64,000 nt of DNA, taken from positions 127,376,437-127,440,436 of the forward strand of contig OZ018321.1 in NCBI GenBank assembly GCA_963969495.1, written 5' to 3'. The notes under the pieces are model-generated. The model was not told where the DNA came from. It saw only the letters and a list, made by a program, of their open reading frames with translations, and made no database searches. The position numbers were made by a program, and so were the translations under genes. Positions 34,761 to 45,513 of this stretch are shown here, in pieces. Position 1 is the first letter of the stretch. Every line of letters begins with the position of its first letter. The stretch is from Ceratothoa steindachneri (lineage: Eukaryota; Arthropoda; Malacostraca; Isopoda; Cymothoidae).

Positions 34761-35049
34761 CCGTCAGCCGAGAGCGCACGAACTCCCCCAGGCACCAGAT
34801 GTAAGAGTCTACTCGGGCCCACCCCCACGGGGTCTAAAATTAGAAGGAAGGTCGGATACCTAAAATGAAAAAAAGTTTAGGCTGACATGGCAGGATGAAG
34901 AGCAAATCTCATCTTAAAGACTGAAGAGACTAAAGGAAAAGTTCGTACAAAAAGCCAACTACTCAAAAAATATACACTCCTCTGCACCAATCATTAATCG
35001 CATGCCTTGACGTGCAGGCCCCCCTTATGACTGCGCCCCTTGGATCACC

Positions 35050-35620
35050 ATGGAACTTCTTCGTTCAAGGGGGTCTTTACGTGCTCATGAACGAGCCCTC
35101 CGTAAAACAAGCTCCCGTGGACAGGACACGACCTCTCTCTCACTTGCCTATCGCCTTGCTAATTCGACTTATTCTTCCAAATTAAAATCAGCGCGCGAGG
35201 CTCATTCACGCAAACTTTTGTCTGAGAGCAAGAATGACCCTCGGATTATCTTTTGTCTCCTCTGTCGTCTTTCCTCGCCTAGCCCCATTTCCCCCACCTC
35301 TTTCTAAATTTTGTTCTGATAAAGTTATTAACCTTCGCACCGTACTACCCCAGTCGTCTGAACAAGCCCATGCTGTTCTCCTCAACCATACTCCATGGCC
35401 GCTTAACGTCCCGACTCGGGCGTCCTCTGAGGAAGTAACTGCTCTGATCTCACGCACTAACAAATCTCGATCCCTTAATGACGTCTTTCCACCCAAACTC
35501 CTCCACCAAGTTCTCCCTGCTGTTCTCCCACTGATTCTTAATCTCTTTAACACTTCTCTTGCCACAGGGGTGGTTCCCTCTTCCTTCAAACAGGCCTCAA
35601 TTCGTCCTATCCTTAAAAAA
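35050..35620 (+). pseudogene. LINE B ORF2 fragment upstream of the RT core
   Basis: Across a frameshift at about 35234-35300, this reads MELLRSRGSLRAHERALRKT and KSAREAHSRKLLSESKN, then in the next frame SRSLNDVFPPKLLHQVLPAV, LPLILNLFNTSLATGVVPSS and FKQASIRPILKK. The last block is the conserved region that leads into NYRPIS in L2/CR1 reverse transcriptases. It ends at 35620, where the CR1-like element C starts. Confidence 0.8.
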
Positions 35621-37146
35621 ATGACGAATAAGTCACCTGGCCCGGAAGGGTTTCTACCTAGTGTTGAAAGAAGTGTTCGATCAAGTGTCACGACACCTGA
35701 GCGCAATCTTCAACATGTCAATCCGGACCGAATGCGTTCCTAGAGACTGGCGTGATGCGGAGGTGATCCCTGTCTTCAAGAAAGGAAACCGTAGCCAACC
35801 GTCGAACTATCGACCTATCAGTCTGACCTCGATAGTCGGTAAACTCATGGAAAGCATGATGGTGGACAAAATGACGTCGCATTTAGAGTCAAACCTGCTA
35901 CTGAGGAGTTCCCAGCACGGCTTCCGAAGGCAACGGTCATGCCCGACGAACCTTGTGGAATTCTTCCACTTCGTCTTTAGTGAGCACGATCGGGACAAAG
36001 CTGTGGCTGTGGTCTACTTAGACTTTCAGAAAGCCTTTGGTAAGGTACCACACCGCCGCCTTCTCCGGAAAGTGCGAGCGCTGGGCATAGACGGAAAAGT
36101 AGCAGGCTGGATAGAGAACTGGCTAAGTGGCAGACGGCAACGGGTGGTGGTGAATGGACAGGCTTCTGAGTGGGTGCCCGTGACTAGCGGAGTGCCTCAA
36201 GGTTCTGTCCTAGGACCACTACTATTCATCATCTACGTCAACAACATGGACGGTGACATGGTTGCCAAGATTTACAAATTTGCGGACGATACCAAGCTTG
36301 GTATGAACGTTGCAAAGGATGGAAATACTGCCCGCCTGCAAGATGACCTTCGACAGATTGGGGAGTGGTCTGATACGTGGCAAATGCCTTTCAACGTAAA
36401 AAAATGCAAAGTGATGCATATCGGCCACCGAGATCCTCAATCACCCTATATACTTAAGGGCACTGCTCTCGAATCCACAGACACTTAAATAGTGCATCGA
36501 GGTGGAGAAGAAGGCCCAAAGGATGTTAGGGTATATAAAACGACAGTTTGGATATCGGAACAAGGAGAGAGTACTCTCTCTGTACAACTCCCTCGTCCGA
36601 CCGCACCTGGAGTATGCCGTACAATTTTGGAGTCCTTCATTTCGAAAGGACATCGCGAGGCGAGATTGGAACACGTCCAAGGCAGGGCAACCAAACTGAT
36701 TCCCTCTATCAGGCATATGAGTTATAATGATAGACTAAGAGAATTAGATATGTTCTCGCTGGAGACCCGGAGACTACGTGGTCAGCTTATCGAAGTGTTT
36801 AAAATACTTCGAGGCTTTGACAGACTGGACTACGGGGATATTTTCCAGCTCAGCGCGGGGAGAACAAGAAATCACAGCTACAAACTTAAACTGAAGCGAT
36901 ACCACCGTGATCTGTGTGGGAAATTCTTCACATAAAGTATATGTAGTAGTTTGAACGCACTTCCGACGGAAGTTGTCAACAGTGAATCTGTTGACCAGTT
37001 CAAGTCAAGACTAGATAAAGTCTTGCGAAATCGCTGTCAAGATCCTCGCGAGTGATCTTCGAGGTTGCTAACAGACACCTTTGAAGATTGCGCCAAAAGT
37101 ACCCTCCTTGTATGGACCGTAAGGTATTCTAGGGTACTTATTTTCC
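35621..37146 (+). mobile_element. CR1-like LINE C, nested in LINE B, 5'-truncated
   Basis: It begins in the region before the reverse transcriptase (TNKSPGPEGFLP) and runs through the RT core to a 3' UTR ending near GGTACTTATTTTCCT at about 37146. A second copy at 42375-42851 (minus) has the same 3' end. Its insertion at about 35620 splits element B, so C is younger than B. Confidence 0.8.
35661..37055 (+). pseudogene. LINE C reverse transcriptase, frameshifted
   Basis: The main frame (35661-36488, 275 codons) shows VFKKGNRSQPSNYRPISLTS, VVYLDFQKAFGKVPH (motif A, with the AFD of the family changed to AFG), TSGVPQGSVLGPLLF and FADDTKLG, the catalytic FADD. After a stop at 36488 and some lost bases, the thumb and C-terminal region continues in other frames: AQRMLGYIKRQFGYRNKE, YNSLVRPHLEYAVQFWSP, RLRELDMFSLETRRLRGQL, then VVNSESVDQFKSRLDKVL to about 37030. 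A frameshift near 35660 also breaks the beginning. This is CR1-type by the FADDTKLG and PHLEYAVQFW motifs. Confidence 0.85.
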
Positions 37147-37154
37147 TCGTAGCT

Positions 37155-38530
37155 CCTTGTAGCGCCCATTCTTCTATTCTCTAAGATCCTTGAGAGAGTG
37201 GTTTTCTCTCGCCTTATTGACCATATTTCTAACTGCAATATCGATGAAATGTACCAATCGGGGTTTAAAGCGAAGCACTCTGCTGAACCGCTCTTCTCAA
37301 TGTTTCAGACGGTTTACGTAGAGCAGCCGATAGGGGTTGTACGTCCATTCTAGTCCTCCTAGACCTCTCCTCGGCTTTCGACACCATCGATCACACTGTC
37401 CTTGGTCTCTCGGGTACTGCACTTGATTGGTTCGGCTCATACCTCTCCTCCCGCACTCAGTCGGTCGCGCTCGATAATCTCTCCTCAGGGCCCACGCCCA
37501 TTCATTTTGGGGTGCCTCAGGGCTCAGTCCTTGGTCCCCAACTCTTTCGCATCTACTTACTTCCTTTTGTCTCCCTTCTTCGCGAGTTGGGCCTGTCCTT
37601 CTACCTCTATGCTGATGACACTCAGATATACTTTTCCTCATCTCCTGTGTCCTTCGCCCAATCAATTACTAAGCTCCTTTCAGCCTACACCTCCATAAAC
37701 GAATGGCTGTCTGCAAACTTTCTCAAACTTAACCACGATAAAACTGAAGTTCTCCTTCTTGGTACCGCTTCGATGGTGGAGAAATCTAAACTCTCTTTTC
37801 CTACCTTAACCTTGAGGAAACCAATGTCGCCTTCTCTGTTACCGTCAGTAATCTTGGTGATATTTTCGACGAGCAATTCTCGTTTAAACCGCACATCCAT
37901 CGTATCTGTAAGTCTTCCCTCGGTTCCCTCCGCAACTTTTTATGTGTTCGATCCCATTTTGATGTACGAAGCCTTGAGACTGCTATTCATGCCTTCGTCA
38001 CCTCACGCTTAGACTACTGCAATTCTCTTCTAGTGAAACTCCCTTCTTTGTCGCTTCGCCCCATACAACTAGTTCAAAACTATGCTTCCCGGCTCCGTAT
38101 TCGCCGCCCCTGGTTCTCTCCTTCGATGCCTCTTTTACAAGAGCTACACTAGTTACCTATTTGCTTCCGTACACGCTAAAAAATTCTCCTCATCACCTAC
38201 AAGGCCCTAAATCTCGAGGCTCCACCTTATCTCTCGTCTGCCCTCTCCCATCGTCAAACTCCTCGGGCACTCCGGTCTAACCTCGCTCCCCTCCTGCACA
38301 CTCCTCGTTCTGTCCTCTGCTCGATGTGTGACCGTTCCTTCTCAGTTTGTGCTCCTAGACTCTGGAATGCTCTTCCTGCCGAAGTTCGATCCTCTCACTC
38401 CCTTGCTACTTTTAAACGTCTCCTGAAGACTCATCTCTTCAGAATGGCTCTCTCTTCCCTGTCAACATTCTCTACACTCGCTACACAACCTGCGCTCTGG
38501 GAGCGCTAACAGCCCTTTAGACGCATTATA
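37155..38530 (+). pseudogene. LINE B reverse transcriptase core and C-terminus, frameshifted
   Basis: Across several frames the plus strand reads SKILERVVFSRLIDHISNCN, then LVLLDLSSAFDTIDHTVLG, then ALDWFGSYLSSRTQSVALDN and GVPQGSVLGPQLF. YLYADDTQIY (37597-37632) carries the catalytic YADD. After it come INEWLSANFLKLNHDKTEVL, YCNSLLVKLPSLSLRPIQ and, at the end, MCDRSFSVCAPRLWNALPAE with VRSSHSLATFKRLLKTHLF (38324-38509). A 2-bp insertion near 37290, a loss of about 10 codons near 37405 and stops near 38150 break the frame. All catalytic RT residues survive. Confidence 0.85.
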
Positions 38531-38542
38531 AATATAAATACC

Positions 38543-38569
38543 TATTATTATTATTATTATTATTATTAT
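38543..38569 (+). repeat. (ATT)n tail at the 3' end of LINE B
   Basis: Nine ATT/TTA units follow AATATAAATACCT. Short tandem repeats replace a poly-A tail at the 3' ends of L2/CR1-type LINEs. Confidence 0.85.
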
Positions 38570-38672
38570 GGGAACAAGTAGAAAACACACACGCCTTCAT
38601 TTTGGGGATCGGAACAGATTCATGACAAATGCACTTCCCTCACTGTACCTAGCGTCTGAAATATCAACGGGG

Positions 38673-38674
<2 letters not shown>

Positions 38675-38736
<62 letters not shown>
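38675..38736. repeat. (GT)n microsatellite followed by a G-run
   Basis: About 62 bp of GT dinucleotides occur, then GTAGTGGT and a run of nine or more G. Confidence 0.98.
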
Positions 38737-38738
<2 letters not shown>

Positions 38739-38865
38739 TGGTGGGGGGGGGGAGGACACTGAATCTAATTTCAATATATTTACGTCCCTTGAACCTGTTA
38801 CTATCTTGCAACTGCACATTCATGGAAAGAAGAGTCTTTAATTTAGAACAATTTGTTGTTGTTGT

Positions 38866-41800
38866 TTTTTAGCCCATCTGGAGATTGCCCACTTTGGCAT
38901 AAGTCGCCGGAAACACGATAGCCTAGAACTAGGCTAATTTAAAACAATGATAAAATTGTGAAAAACATAATTAGGAAGCAATACCCGGCGTCGCGGGGAG
39001 GTCTCCCTCACCCCGGTGCAGTAGAGTGCAACCTACAAAGAGCAAATAATGTTTGGTTTCAAGAAGTCAAGCATTATGGAGGAGGAGCAGCAATTTGGAA
39101 ACTTTGCTTACGCAAATCAATCAAGAGCCTCATACAAAATGGCGCATAGACTATAGAAAAATGAGATAGGTACTCGTATATTCGGATGAATCATCTTTTA
39201 CATTAGTTCTATGTTCTGACCAACTTTACGTTTTGAGGGTATCTAAAGAAACTTGTGATCAGAATTGTCTCATTCCGACAGTAATAATTTGAGAAGCAAT
39301 ATCATGGAATTTCCTTGTTTCATTAGTACTGATGCACGGCACTGTGAACTCTTTGCAAACTAGTTCTCAGTGGCGATGTCATCTTTCAGGAAGGTGAAGC
39401 GCCCATTCAAAGGGCGTAAGGTCATTAAATGTAGTTTAAAATTAATACAAATGCCCTTGCAAACCTCAGATTTTAGTATAATCGAACATATGCGAGGTCA
39501 ATTGGGGCAGCCAGGAAGGAACAGATTCCTTCCAGCAGCGTCTATGAAAGAGCTTGGACAGATTTAGCTGGATGATTGGTTTAAAAAAAAAGCCTGGATA
39601 ATATCTGAAAGCAGTTTGAATCGATAATAAAAATTAAATTAAAATGGCGTTACCATTATTTTTTCCACCCCCGTCTATTTCCATAGAAATTGGTACCTAT
39701 GCAAATTTTACGTGGGACGCTCGAAAGAGCCGAGAGGCCCGGATCGGGTGTTTATCATTTGTTGGTCATAAGGCTCACGATGACAGACAAGTCAGTATTG
39801 TAGGGCTATTGGTTGATCTGTCAATGCTGCTCTACTAGTAGTATTCCAGGGGGGTTCAAATCTAGATAGCTAATACGTTACACGTTAAGAATCATATGAT
39901 GGTGAAAATTCTTTACCAGTCAGTCCACAAGTCTGTATGCAGGATCCAGCTTGTCCCGGTACAGATGACGTGCACGAAGATCCCCAAAACTGGGATATTC
40001 AACAAGAATGTGCTGAACAGTCTGGGGGACTACGGAGTCGTCGCAATATGGTGCAGAAGAATACTCAATCAAATCGCGGTGCGTCCCGCGAGTGTGCCCA
40101 CTTCGAGGACGAGAAGCTGTTGCGGCATTAGGGGATACGCCATGGAAACAGTCGCGGTGCAATGGCACGTAACTTAAAGTTCCTGATTCCCACCATGTAG
40201 TTGGTGTGCGGAACAAGGAAACGCTGGTCTGCTCACCCAGTCCTCACGGACGTTTTAGAGCCATCATTTCCCGGAATCCCCTCATGTTCATGAATCCAGC
40301 AGAAGATAATCTCGACATTCGCCTGGCTCGCGGCAACCGTAGCGTCACGGATACCGCGAACCAGTGTGTGTGGCGATTCCAATGCTCCGAGAGCACTCAG
40401 GAAGTTTGAGTAGCTAAAGATCATACACAATCCGTTCTCCGAACTGGGCACGACTCGTTATATCCCGTACCCAACGGTATATTGAAACCAGCTCGCCCGT
40501 CAAGACACGCAGCGGCTCGTAGAGCCCTGGTGACCTACACCAAACTCTCGAGGGCTTGGGGTATGACTGGCGTCTTTCGTCAGTATAAGCATCAAGATCG
40601 GCTGCATCCACAGCCAGAGCCATTAGCGACTGAGGATGGGGGGGGGGGACAACCTGGCTCACGCGTACAAGCACATACCGCATTGTACACGGCTCAAAGC
40701 GAGTGGCATCTCTCCAGAATCGACAAATAGGTGCTCTCAATGGGAGACGTGCAGAAGGTAGCGGTCACCAGACGGAGACCGATATGGTGGATCGAGTTCA
40801 CCTTCCGCAATCCACACTCGGCTGCGGATGTGTAAAACTCGCATCCATAGTCAAGCTTCGAACGAACAAATAATGTCCTTTGTGTGGGTACAAGAGATCC
40901 TAAAACTACGAATATGAGCTTCCCAGGTGTCTTCGGTCGAAAAGAATAACAAGAAGGTGCGAATCCACCACTTCCAGGCGAGCCCCGTTTGGGTCGTGGT
41001 GGAACAGTAAATGGCAGCAAAAATGTACTAGGTGATATCCGTTGTACAGGAAGAAAGTTAATCTTACATGTACCAATTTATCCATCAACTTGCAAACACA
41101 GGAGGATAGTGAAACTGGGCTGAAATCTGCCGGGGTAAAGTGATCTCTCTTCGGGTTACGAAAAGTAAGCACAGTAGCGATTAGCCAGGAGTCTGGAAGG
41201 GTACCCTCATGCAAAATCCTGTTGAATAAGTCTAGCATAAATGCCATGCCTCGCTCAAATAGCTGTCAGAGCATGGAATACTTGACATCGTCCGGACCAC
41301 CAGGAGCGGTGTCCGCGCATGAAGCGAGAGCGAAACACAACTCGCTCAACCTAAACCTGTCGTCGAAGGGTTGGCCGACCTCTTGCTTTCTTGACAGTCC
41401 TCTGTAAAAGTAAGGAAGTAACCGCAGCTGGTGCAGAGATGGAGTTGTCCAAGACGACTCCAGAGAAGGGGTGAGGGAGGAAGCGATCTCACCGGATGAT
41501 ATGAGAGAGGAGTAAATCTTCTCTGCGCCATAAGTAAGTTGGAGGGGCCCCCAGAGAACGAACAGGCGGGCACCTTTTTCGAGGTGGCGCACAGTGGGAG
41601 GCTGCAAAGATAGCATAGGGGATTTTTCTTTGCCACATGGAAATGGTCGGTGGAACCCCATCGACAGGTCAAAGAGGTGTCTCGTTTTACCTCCTCCTCT
41701 CCGACACATACGGAGGGTGAGGCCGCGCTTGGACTATAATTTCCATGCGTCTGCGGTCGCCGACTTTTTCATTCTATTGTATCAATGATAGCCAAAAAAT

Positions 41801-42265
41801 AATTAAAGACGCGTGGAAAGTGAATAATATGACCTGCCAATGCCTCGGGACGTTAAGAGAAAAGTCTCCATAGGATTAGAAAATTTCATAATGTGATCAT
41901 TTACGCATACTCGGCCCACGAGTTCGGGCGTTAATGCGCATTGACAACTGGGTCCGCTATTCAGGTGAATAGGTCCTCTAGCTTCGAGCAAAAGGGATGG
42001 TGCCGACGTAGCTTTCTTATATTGGAAGAAAGTAGGCAGAGTCGACAGCCCAGCAGACCCCATGCTTAATACTTCCCTCAGCCAGCGGGCTTTCGACCCT
42101 CCGAGCAGGTAGGGAAGAGTGGATGGAATAATGAATGCAGTAAAAGTTGGTACAAAAAGACGAGATAGGGTTTAGCTGAAGGAGCGGCTGAGCTGGGGCC
42201 AGACGAGGCGCTGAGTCCCGTCAGCACGGCGGACAAGAACACACATCGCCGTGCCCCTTACGGGG
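38866..42265 (-). mobile_element. I-like LINE copy c11, heavily deleted and interrupted
   Basis: The 3' UTR (38866-39048) starts after a T-run. Then about 860 bp unlike the family follow, containing a Tc1-like relic. The LINE resumes at about 39908 with the ORF2 C-terminus and RNase H (to about 40700) and parts of the reverse transcriptase (to about 41395), with the YVDD core missing at about 41036. At about 41395 it jumps to ORF1 sequence (to about 41720). A stretch I do not recognise follows, and the 5' end is at 42126-42265. The final RNase H aspartate is missing (GNDGSK at 40258-40268). Confidence 0.75.
39160..39566 (+). pseudogene. Tc1-like transposase relic inside LINE c11
   Basis: The plus strand reads VYSDESSFTLVLCSDQLY, then VLRVSKETCDQNCLIPTV (39178-39285), the region with the first catalytic aspartate (SDESSF). 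After a gap it gives TSDFSIIEHMRGQLGQPGRN, where Tc1-type enzymes have SPDLNPIENLWxxL with the third catalytic residue. The stretch between, with the second catalytic residue, is not readable. Stops and frameshifts are present. No terminal repeats were identified. It lies between two parts of LINE c11, so it probably arrived after the LINE. Confidence 0.6.
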
Positions 42266-42350
42266 TCGAAGACGACAGAAAGCGACCTGAAGCCGTCGAT
42301 GCATTGGGGGTTATTAGATCCAAGCGAGCAGTCGCGGCGCAATGACACGT
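42266..42350 (-). mobile_element. I-like LINE copy c12: small RNase H-side fragment
   Basis: Immediately beyond the 5' terminus of c11, the sequence GAAGACGACAGAAAGCGACC, then TGAAGCCGTCG, then GCAGTCGCGGCGCAATGACAC matches the ORF2 C-terminal region of c4 near 14708-14790. No spacer separates it from the 5' end of c11. About 85 bp remain. Confidence 0.65.
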
Positions 42351-42374
42351 AACTTTCAACCAGCGAACCCAGGG

Positions 42375-42851
42375 GAGTAACAAGGAAAGTAAGTACCCTA
42401 GGAGACCTTACGGTCCATTCAAAGAGGGTACCTTTGGACTATCAATCGAGCAGGCACATGACTGCTCAATTGTTTTGCGTCCCTAAACGGCCACTTTTCA
42501 AAACTTTGTCTAGTCTTGACTTGAACTGGTCAACAGATTCACTGTTGACAACTTCCACTGGAAGTGCGTTCCACTTACCGCAGATACTGTAGGTGAAAAT
42601 ATTTCCACACATATTGCGGTTGTAACGCTTCAGTTCAAGTTTGAAGCCGTGATTGCGCGTTCTGTTCTCACTCAGTGTGAAAATATCCCGGTAGTCAACA
42701 TTGTCGAACCCTCGAAGCATTTTGAAAACTTCGATGAGCTGACCACGCAGTCTACGGGTTTCCAGCGAGAACAGATCTAATTCCCCTAGTCTATCCTCAT
42801 AACTTTTATGTCGGATAGAGGGAATCAGTTTGGTTGCCCTAGCTTGTACGC
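42375..42851 (-). mobile_element. CR1-like LINE C, second copy: 3' end only
   Basis: On the minus strand, a frame (42466-42720) reads MLRGFDNVDYRDIFTLSENR, TRNHGFKLELKRYNRNMCGN and VVNSESVDQFKSRLDKVLKS, closely matching the C-terminal region of LINE C at 36800-37030. Beyond its stop, GGACCGTAAGG and GGGTACTTACTTTCCT match the 3' UTR of C at 37110-37146. Further upstream it extends to the KLIPSIRH-like region near 42840, where it is 5'-truncated. Confidence 0.8.
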
Positions 42852-43144
42852 GTAGTGGACTGAAATAACGTTTCGTGAAGTCCCTAGATGGAAGTGATCA
42901 GTTGTGTGCCAGAAGAGAGGAAGGAGGAAGAGACGTGGGTGTTGTGATTGTGTTTATGTGGTAGTGTGTGTGAACAGAATTACCCCCGTTTATAAGTTAA
43001 GTCAAGAGTTGAGAAAGAGCCAATAAATTAAATGTATATTAGCGATTAGCTTCAAGTACCCAATTCTTTTGTGTCGGCTTTCGCTCGGAATCGAACTCTT
43101 TCGCTAGCAATTGAACCTAATAATCAAAGCCATATCTGCTAGGC

Positions 43145-43460
43145 CTGAGGTTGTTAAATGGGGTCCCTGGAGGTCATAATACAGGTCAAAAAACACCTTT
43201 CTCATTGAAATTTACTTTAGGCACAATTACAGTTTCCTTTTGTTTAATTTACTCGTTAGATAAGTTTCATTTTATTCCTGCATTGGGCATTAATTTGTGC
43301 ATTGTTAAGGAGTGAGAAACATTATTATTTCCAAATAAAAATAAAAGAATATTCATATGAAAAATGTTCTTTTTGTTTATGAATTTTTCTTGGGAGAGGT
43401 ACCTATCCTTCGCCAGATTTTCGAAGGGGTCCGTGACTCCAAAAAGGCTAAGAACCACTG
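43145..43460. mobile_element. Possible non-autonomous hAT-like element (MITE)
   Basis: The right end, read as its reverse complement, is CAGTGGTTCTTAGCCTTTTT, then GGAGTCACGGACCCC, the classic end of Charlie-type hAT elements. The left end CTGAGGTTGTTAAATGGGGTCC is a degraded match (about 9 of 13 over the terminal bases). About 316 bp lie between, with no coding potential. An 8-bp duplication was not confirmed (TGCTAGGC on the left, CTAAAGAC on the right). Confidence 0.5.
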
Positions 43461-44202
43461 CTAAAGACTTCGGCTTTCATTATATGCAGCAAATTGTTTA
43501 CTAAATTACTGATTCGTATTATCAACCTAGATACAACACTAAAATGGGTTATCCAACGTCGTTCTAATACAGAGTAGTCGCATATAAAAATAACAGTTTA
43601 ACTAATATGGCTTCTTAAGGCCTTTAACACTGCGCTTTTAAGGAGACTTAAGAAAGTAGATCGTCTCCCGTGAACCTTAAATAATATTTAGTACCAATGC
43701 CTATATATGAAAAAAATATTAGAAGTAACGAGGAATTCACTAAACATCTACACAAGTGGGGCAGAAAACAAAGATGGCAACTTGGTTGCAGAAGGTAACT
43801 CATTCGGAGTAAAAAAAAAAGAAGTGATTAGAAACAACAATTTAGATAACAATTTTTAAACTAGCAAAATAAAACAGTTCAATTACTTTCCCAGCCGTCT
43901 CATTGTTGTAGCCTTTATTATAGCTTCATTATTTCATAATTAACGGAAAATCAATTGATTTATGTCATTAAAGACCTTTTGCGACATAGAGGGGAAAACT
44001 GAAATCCTGATAATCTATTTCCGAGAAACGATTTTTAGCGCCGAGTTCACATACACCATCTCCCCTCTTCCCTCCCTTTTCCCCCACCAATCCGGGAGGC
44101 ATTCAACTCGGCAGCCATCTTTGGAAGCCCTAGAAGCGCGCTTGGATTGGAAAAGGCGTCTCCGACCCTTCCGAATCAGACTTCAAGGTTAATCTGAAGG
44201 TA
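43461..44202. other. Spacer, no gene recognised
   Basis: This is AT-rich up to about 44030 and more GC-rich just before the Tc1-like element. The final two bases (44201-44202) are the TA target duplication. Confidence 0.5.
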
Positions 44203-45511
44203 CAGTGCTGTACAAATTAATTGGGACAGTGATAGAAAAACGCCAAATTTCACTATTCGTGTATTATTCTCAAAATCATACCATGCATATCATCTTAATG
44301 TTGACAGTTAATAAGAAATATATCCTCCCTTTGCTTTAATAACCTCAGCAATCCAATTTGGCATGGATTCCACCAATTTCTGGCTCATATTACGTACTTC
44401 TTCATCGTGATACCAGGCCTGTATAACAACACAGATCAGCTTTTCCATTGTGGAGCAGTCCTTCGTCATGGTCCTCCGCTTGATGAATGCCCACAGATTC
44501 TCAATAGGATTAAGGTCTGATGAATTCCCAGGCCATTCCAGTACCGTAATTTTCTCTACTCAGAAGAATCATTGAATTTGGGGGCAGATGTGGCATGGGG
44601 CGTTGTCCTGCTGAGAGATGACATCACCGTTTGGAAAGCATTCACGGTAGTGTCGTGAGTAGAAGAAGCTTCCTTAAGGTTGCTTGGTACTTGTCGGAGT
44701 TCATCATTACTTCCACTGGTTCCAGTTGTTCGGGTCCATTTGTCGTGAAGGTACCCCAGAGCATCTTCTTAGAGGGGTGTTTGGGGGTTTGCTGGATGTG
44801 CCCCGTTCTCACTGGTTCTCCTGTGATCGGATCCCATGGACTTCGAAGTGCGTTTCCTCAGAGAATATCACCTTTTCCCAATCTTCTTTGGTCCATTCTT
44901 TGTATTTCTTGCCCCAAGTCAAACGTTTCACCTTCATACCAGCGGTAAGTAGAGCCTTCTTAAGGGATCTTCGCGTAGTTCTGCCGGCTTCAAGAAGCCT
45001 TCGGCGAATAGGTAATTGACGAATCGATGTGGATACCAGCAGCTAATAAAACGCGCTGTAAGTCTTGGCTGGTCTTTCACACTATTGCGTAGCAATATTT
45101 TGTCACCGTGTACATTTGTTTTTCTTTTTCGACCACGTCTTTCCACTTCTGGAAAACTGGGGACTTCGTTCTTCTTGATAATTTGACCCACAGTCGACTT
45201 TGTCAGCCTTAGGTTACTGGCTATCGACCGAACTGACATACCAGCATCTTCACGCAGCGCTACAGCCTTTGCACCGCGAGCTAGCCTGTCAATGACTTCC
45301 CTCATTGCAGTTTTTGTTTTGTTCGTTGTCCTTGCTCGGTTGCCAAGAGTTACCATTTGGCGAAATCTATATGTATGCCAATTAGCAAAATAAACGCCTC
45401 AAACATCATAAGCACTCAGAATACCTGATTGATTACTCAATAATCACATACAGGGGTGTGTTAGAAAAATTTAAAATTCTTCAGGTGTCCCAATTAATTT
45501 GCACAGCACTC
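44203..45511 (-). mobile_element. Tc1-like DNA transposon with terminal inverted repeats and TA flanks
   Basis: The left end CAGTGCTGTACAAATTAATT and the right end (reverse complement GAGTGCTGTGCAAATTAATT) match except at two positions. Both continue GGGACA. TA stands on both sides (44201-44202 and 45512-45513), as expected for Tc1/mariner insertion. At 1309 bp the element is full-length for the group. Its transposase gene is on the minus strand and fills most of the interior. Confidence 0.92.
44308..45356 (-). pseudogene. Tc1-like transposase, frameshifted
   Basis: The start is the ATG at 45356-45354. The first 140 codons are open and hold the paired helix-turn-helix DNA-binding region (LREDAGMSVRSIASNLRLTK, then STVGQIIKKNEVP). 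Further on, in shifted frames, come WTKEDWEKVIFSEETHFEVH, then SQQDNAPCHICPQIQ, the second catalytic aspartate, and WPGNSSDLNPIENLWAFIKR with the final catalytic glutamate. The C-terminus KAKGGYISY ends at the TAA at 44308-44310. The expected first catalytic Asp (FSDE) is Glu here (FSEE). Frameshifts occur at about 45020 and between 44540 and 44680. The protein would be about 340 residues if whole. Confidence 0.85.
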
Positions 45512-45513
45512 TA

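Larger units (their letters stand above)
35010..38569 (+). mobile_element. L2/CR1-like LINE B, 5'-truncated, split by LINE C
   Basis: Two blocks belong to one element: 35010-35620 and about 37155-38569. The first begins after the endonuclease and holds the RT-preceding region. The second holds the reverse transcriptase core and the C-terminus. The 3' end is an (ATT)n tail at 38543-38569, as is common for L2/CR1 elements. The break lies just before the NYRPIS motif of the reverse transcriptase, and about 20-25 codons are missing around it. No endonuclease is present. The orientation is opposite to the I-like family. Confidence 0.8.

Noticed and set aside
43060..43110. A tRNA B-box-like AGTTCGATTCC on the minus strand
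   Set aside because: No tRNA cloverleaf or A box could be arranged around it. A degraded SINE remains possible but is unsupported.
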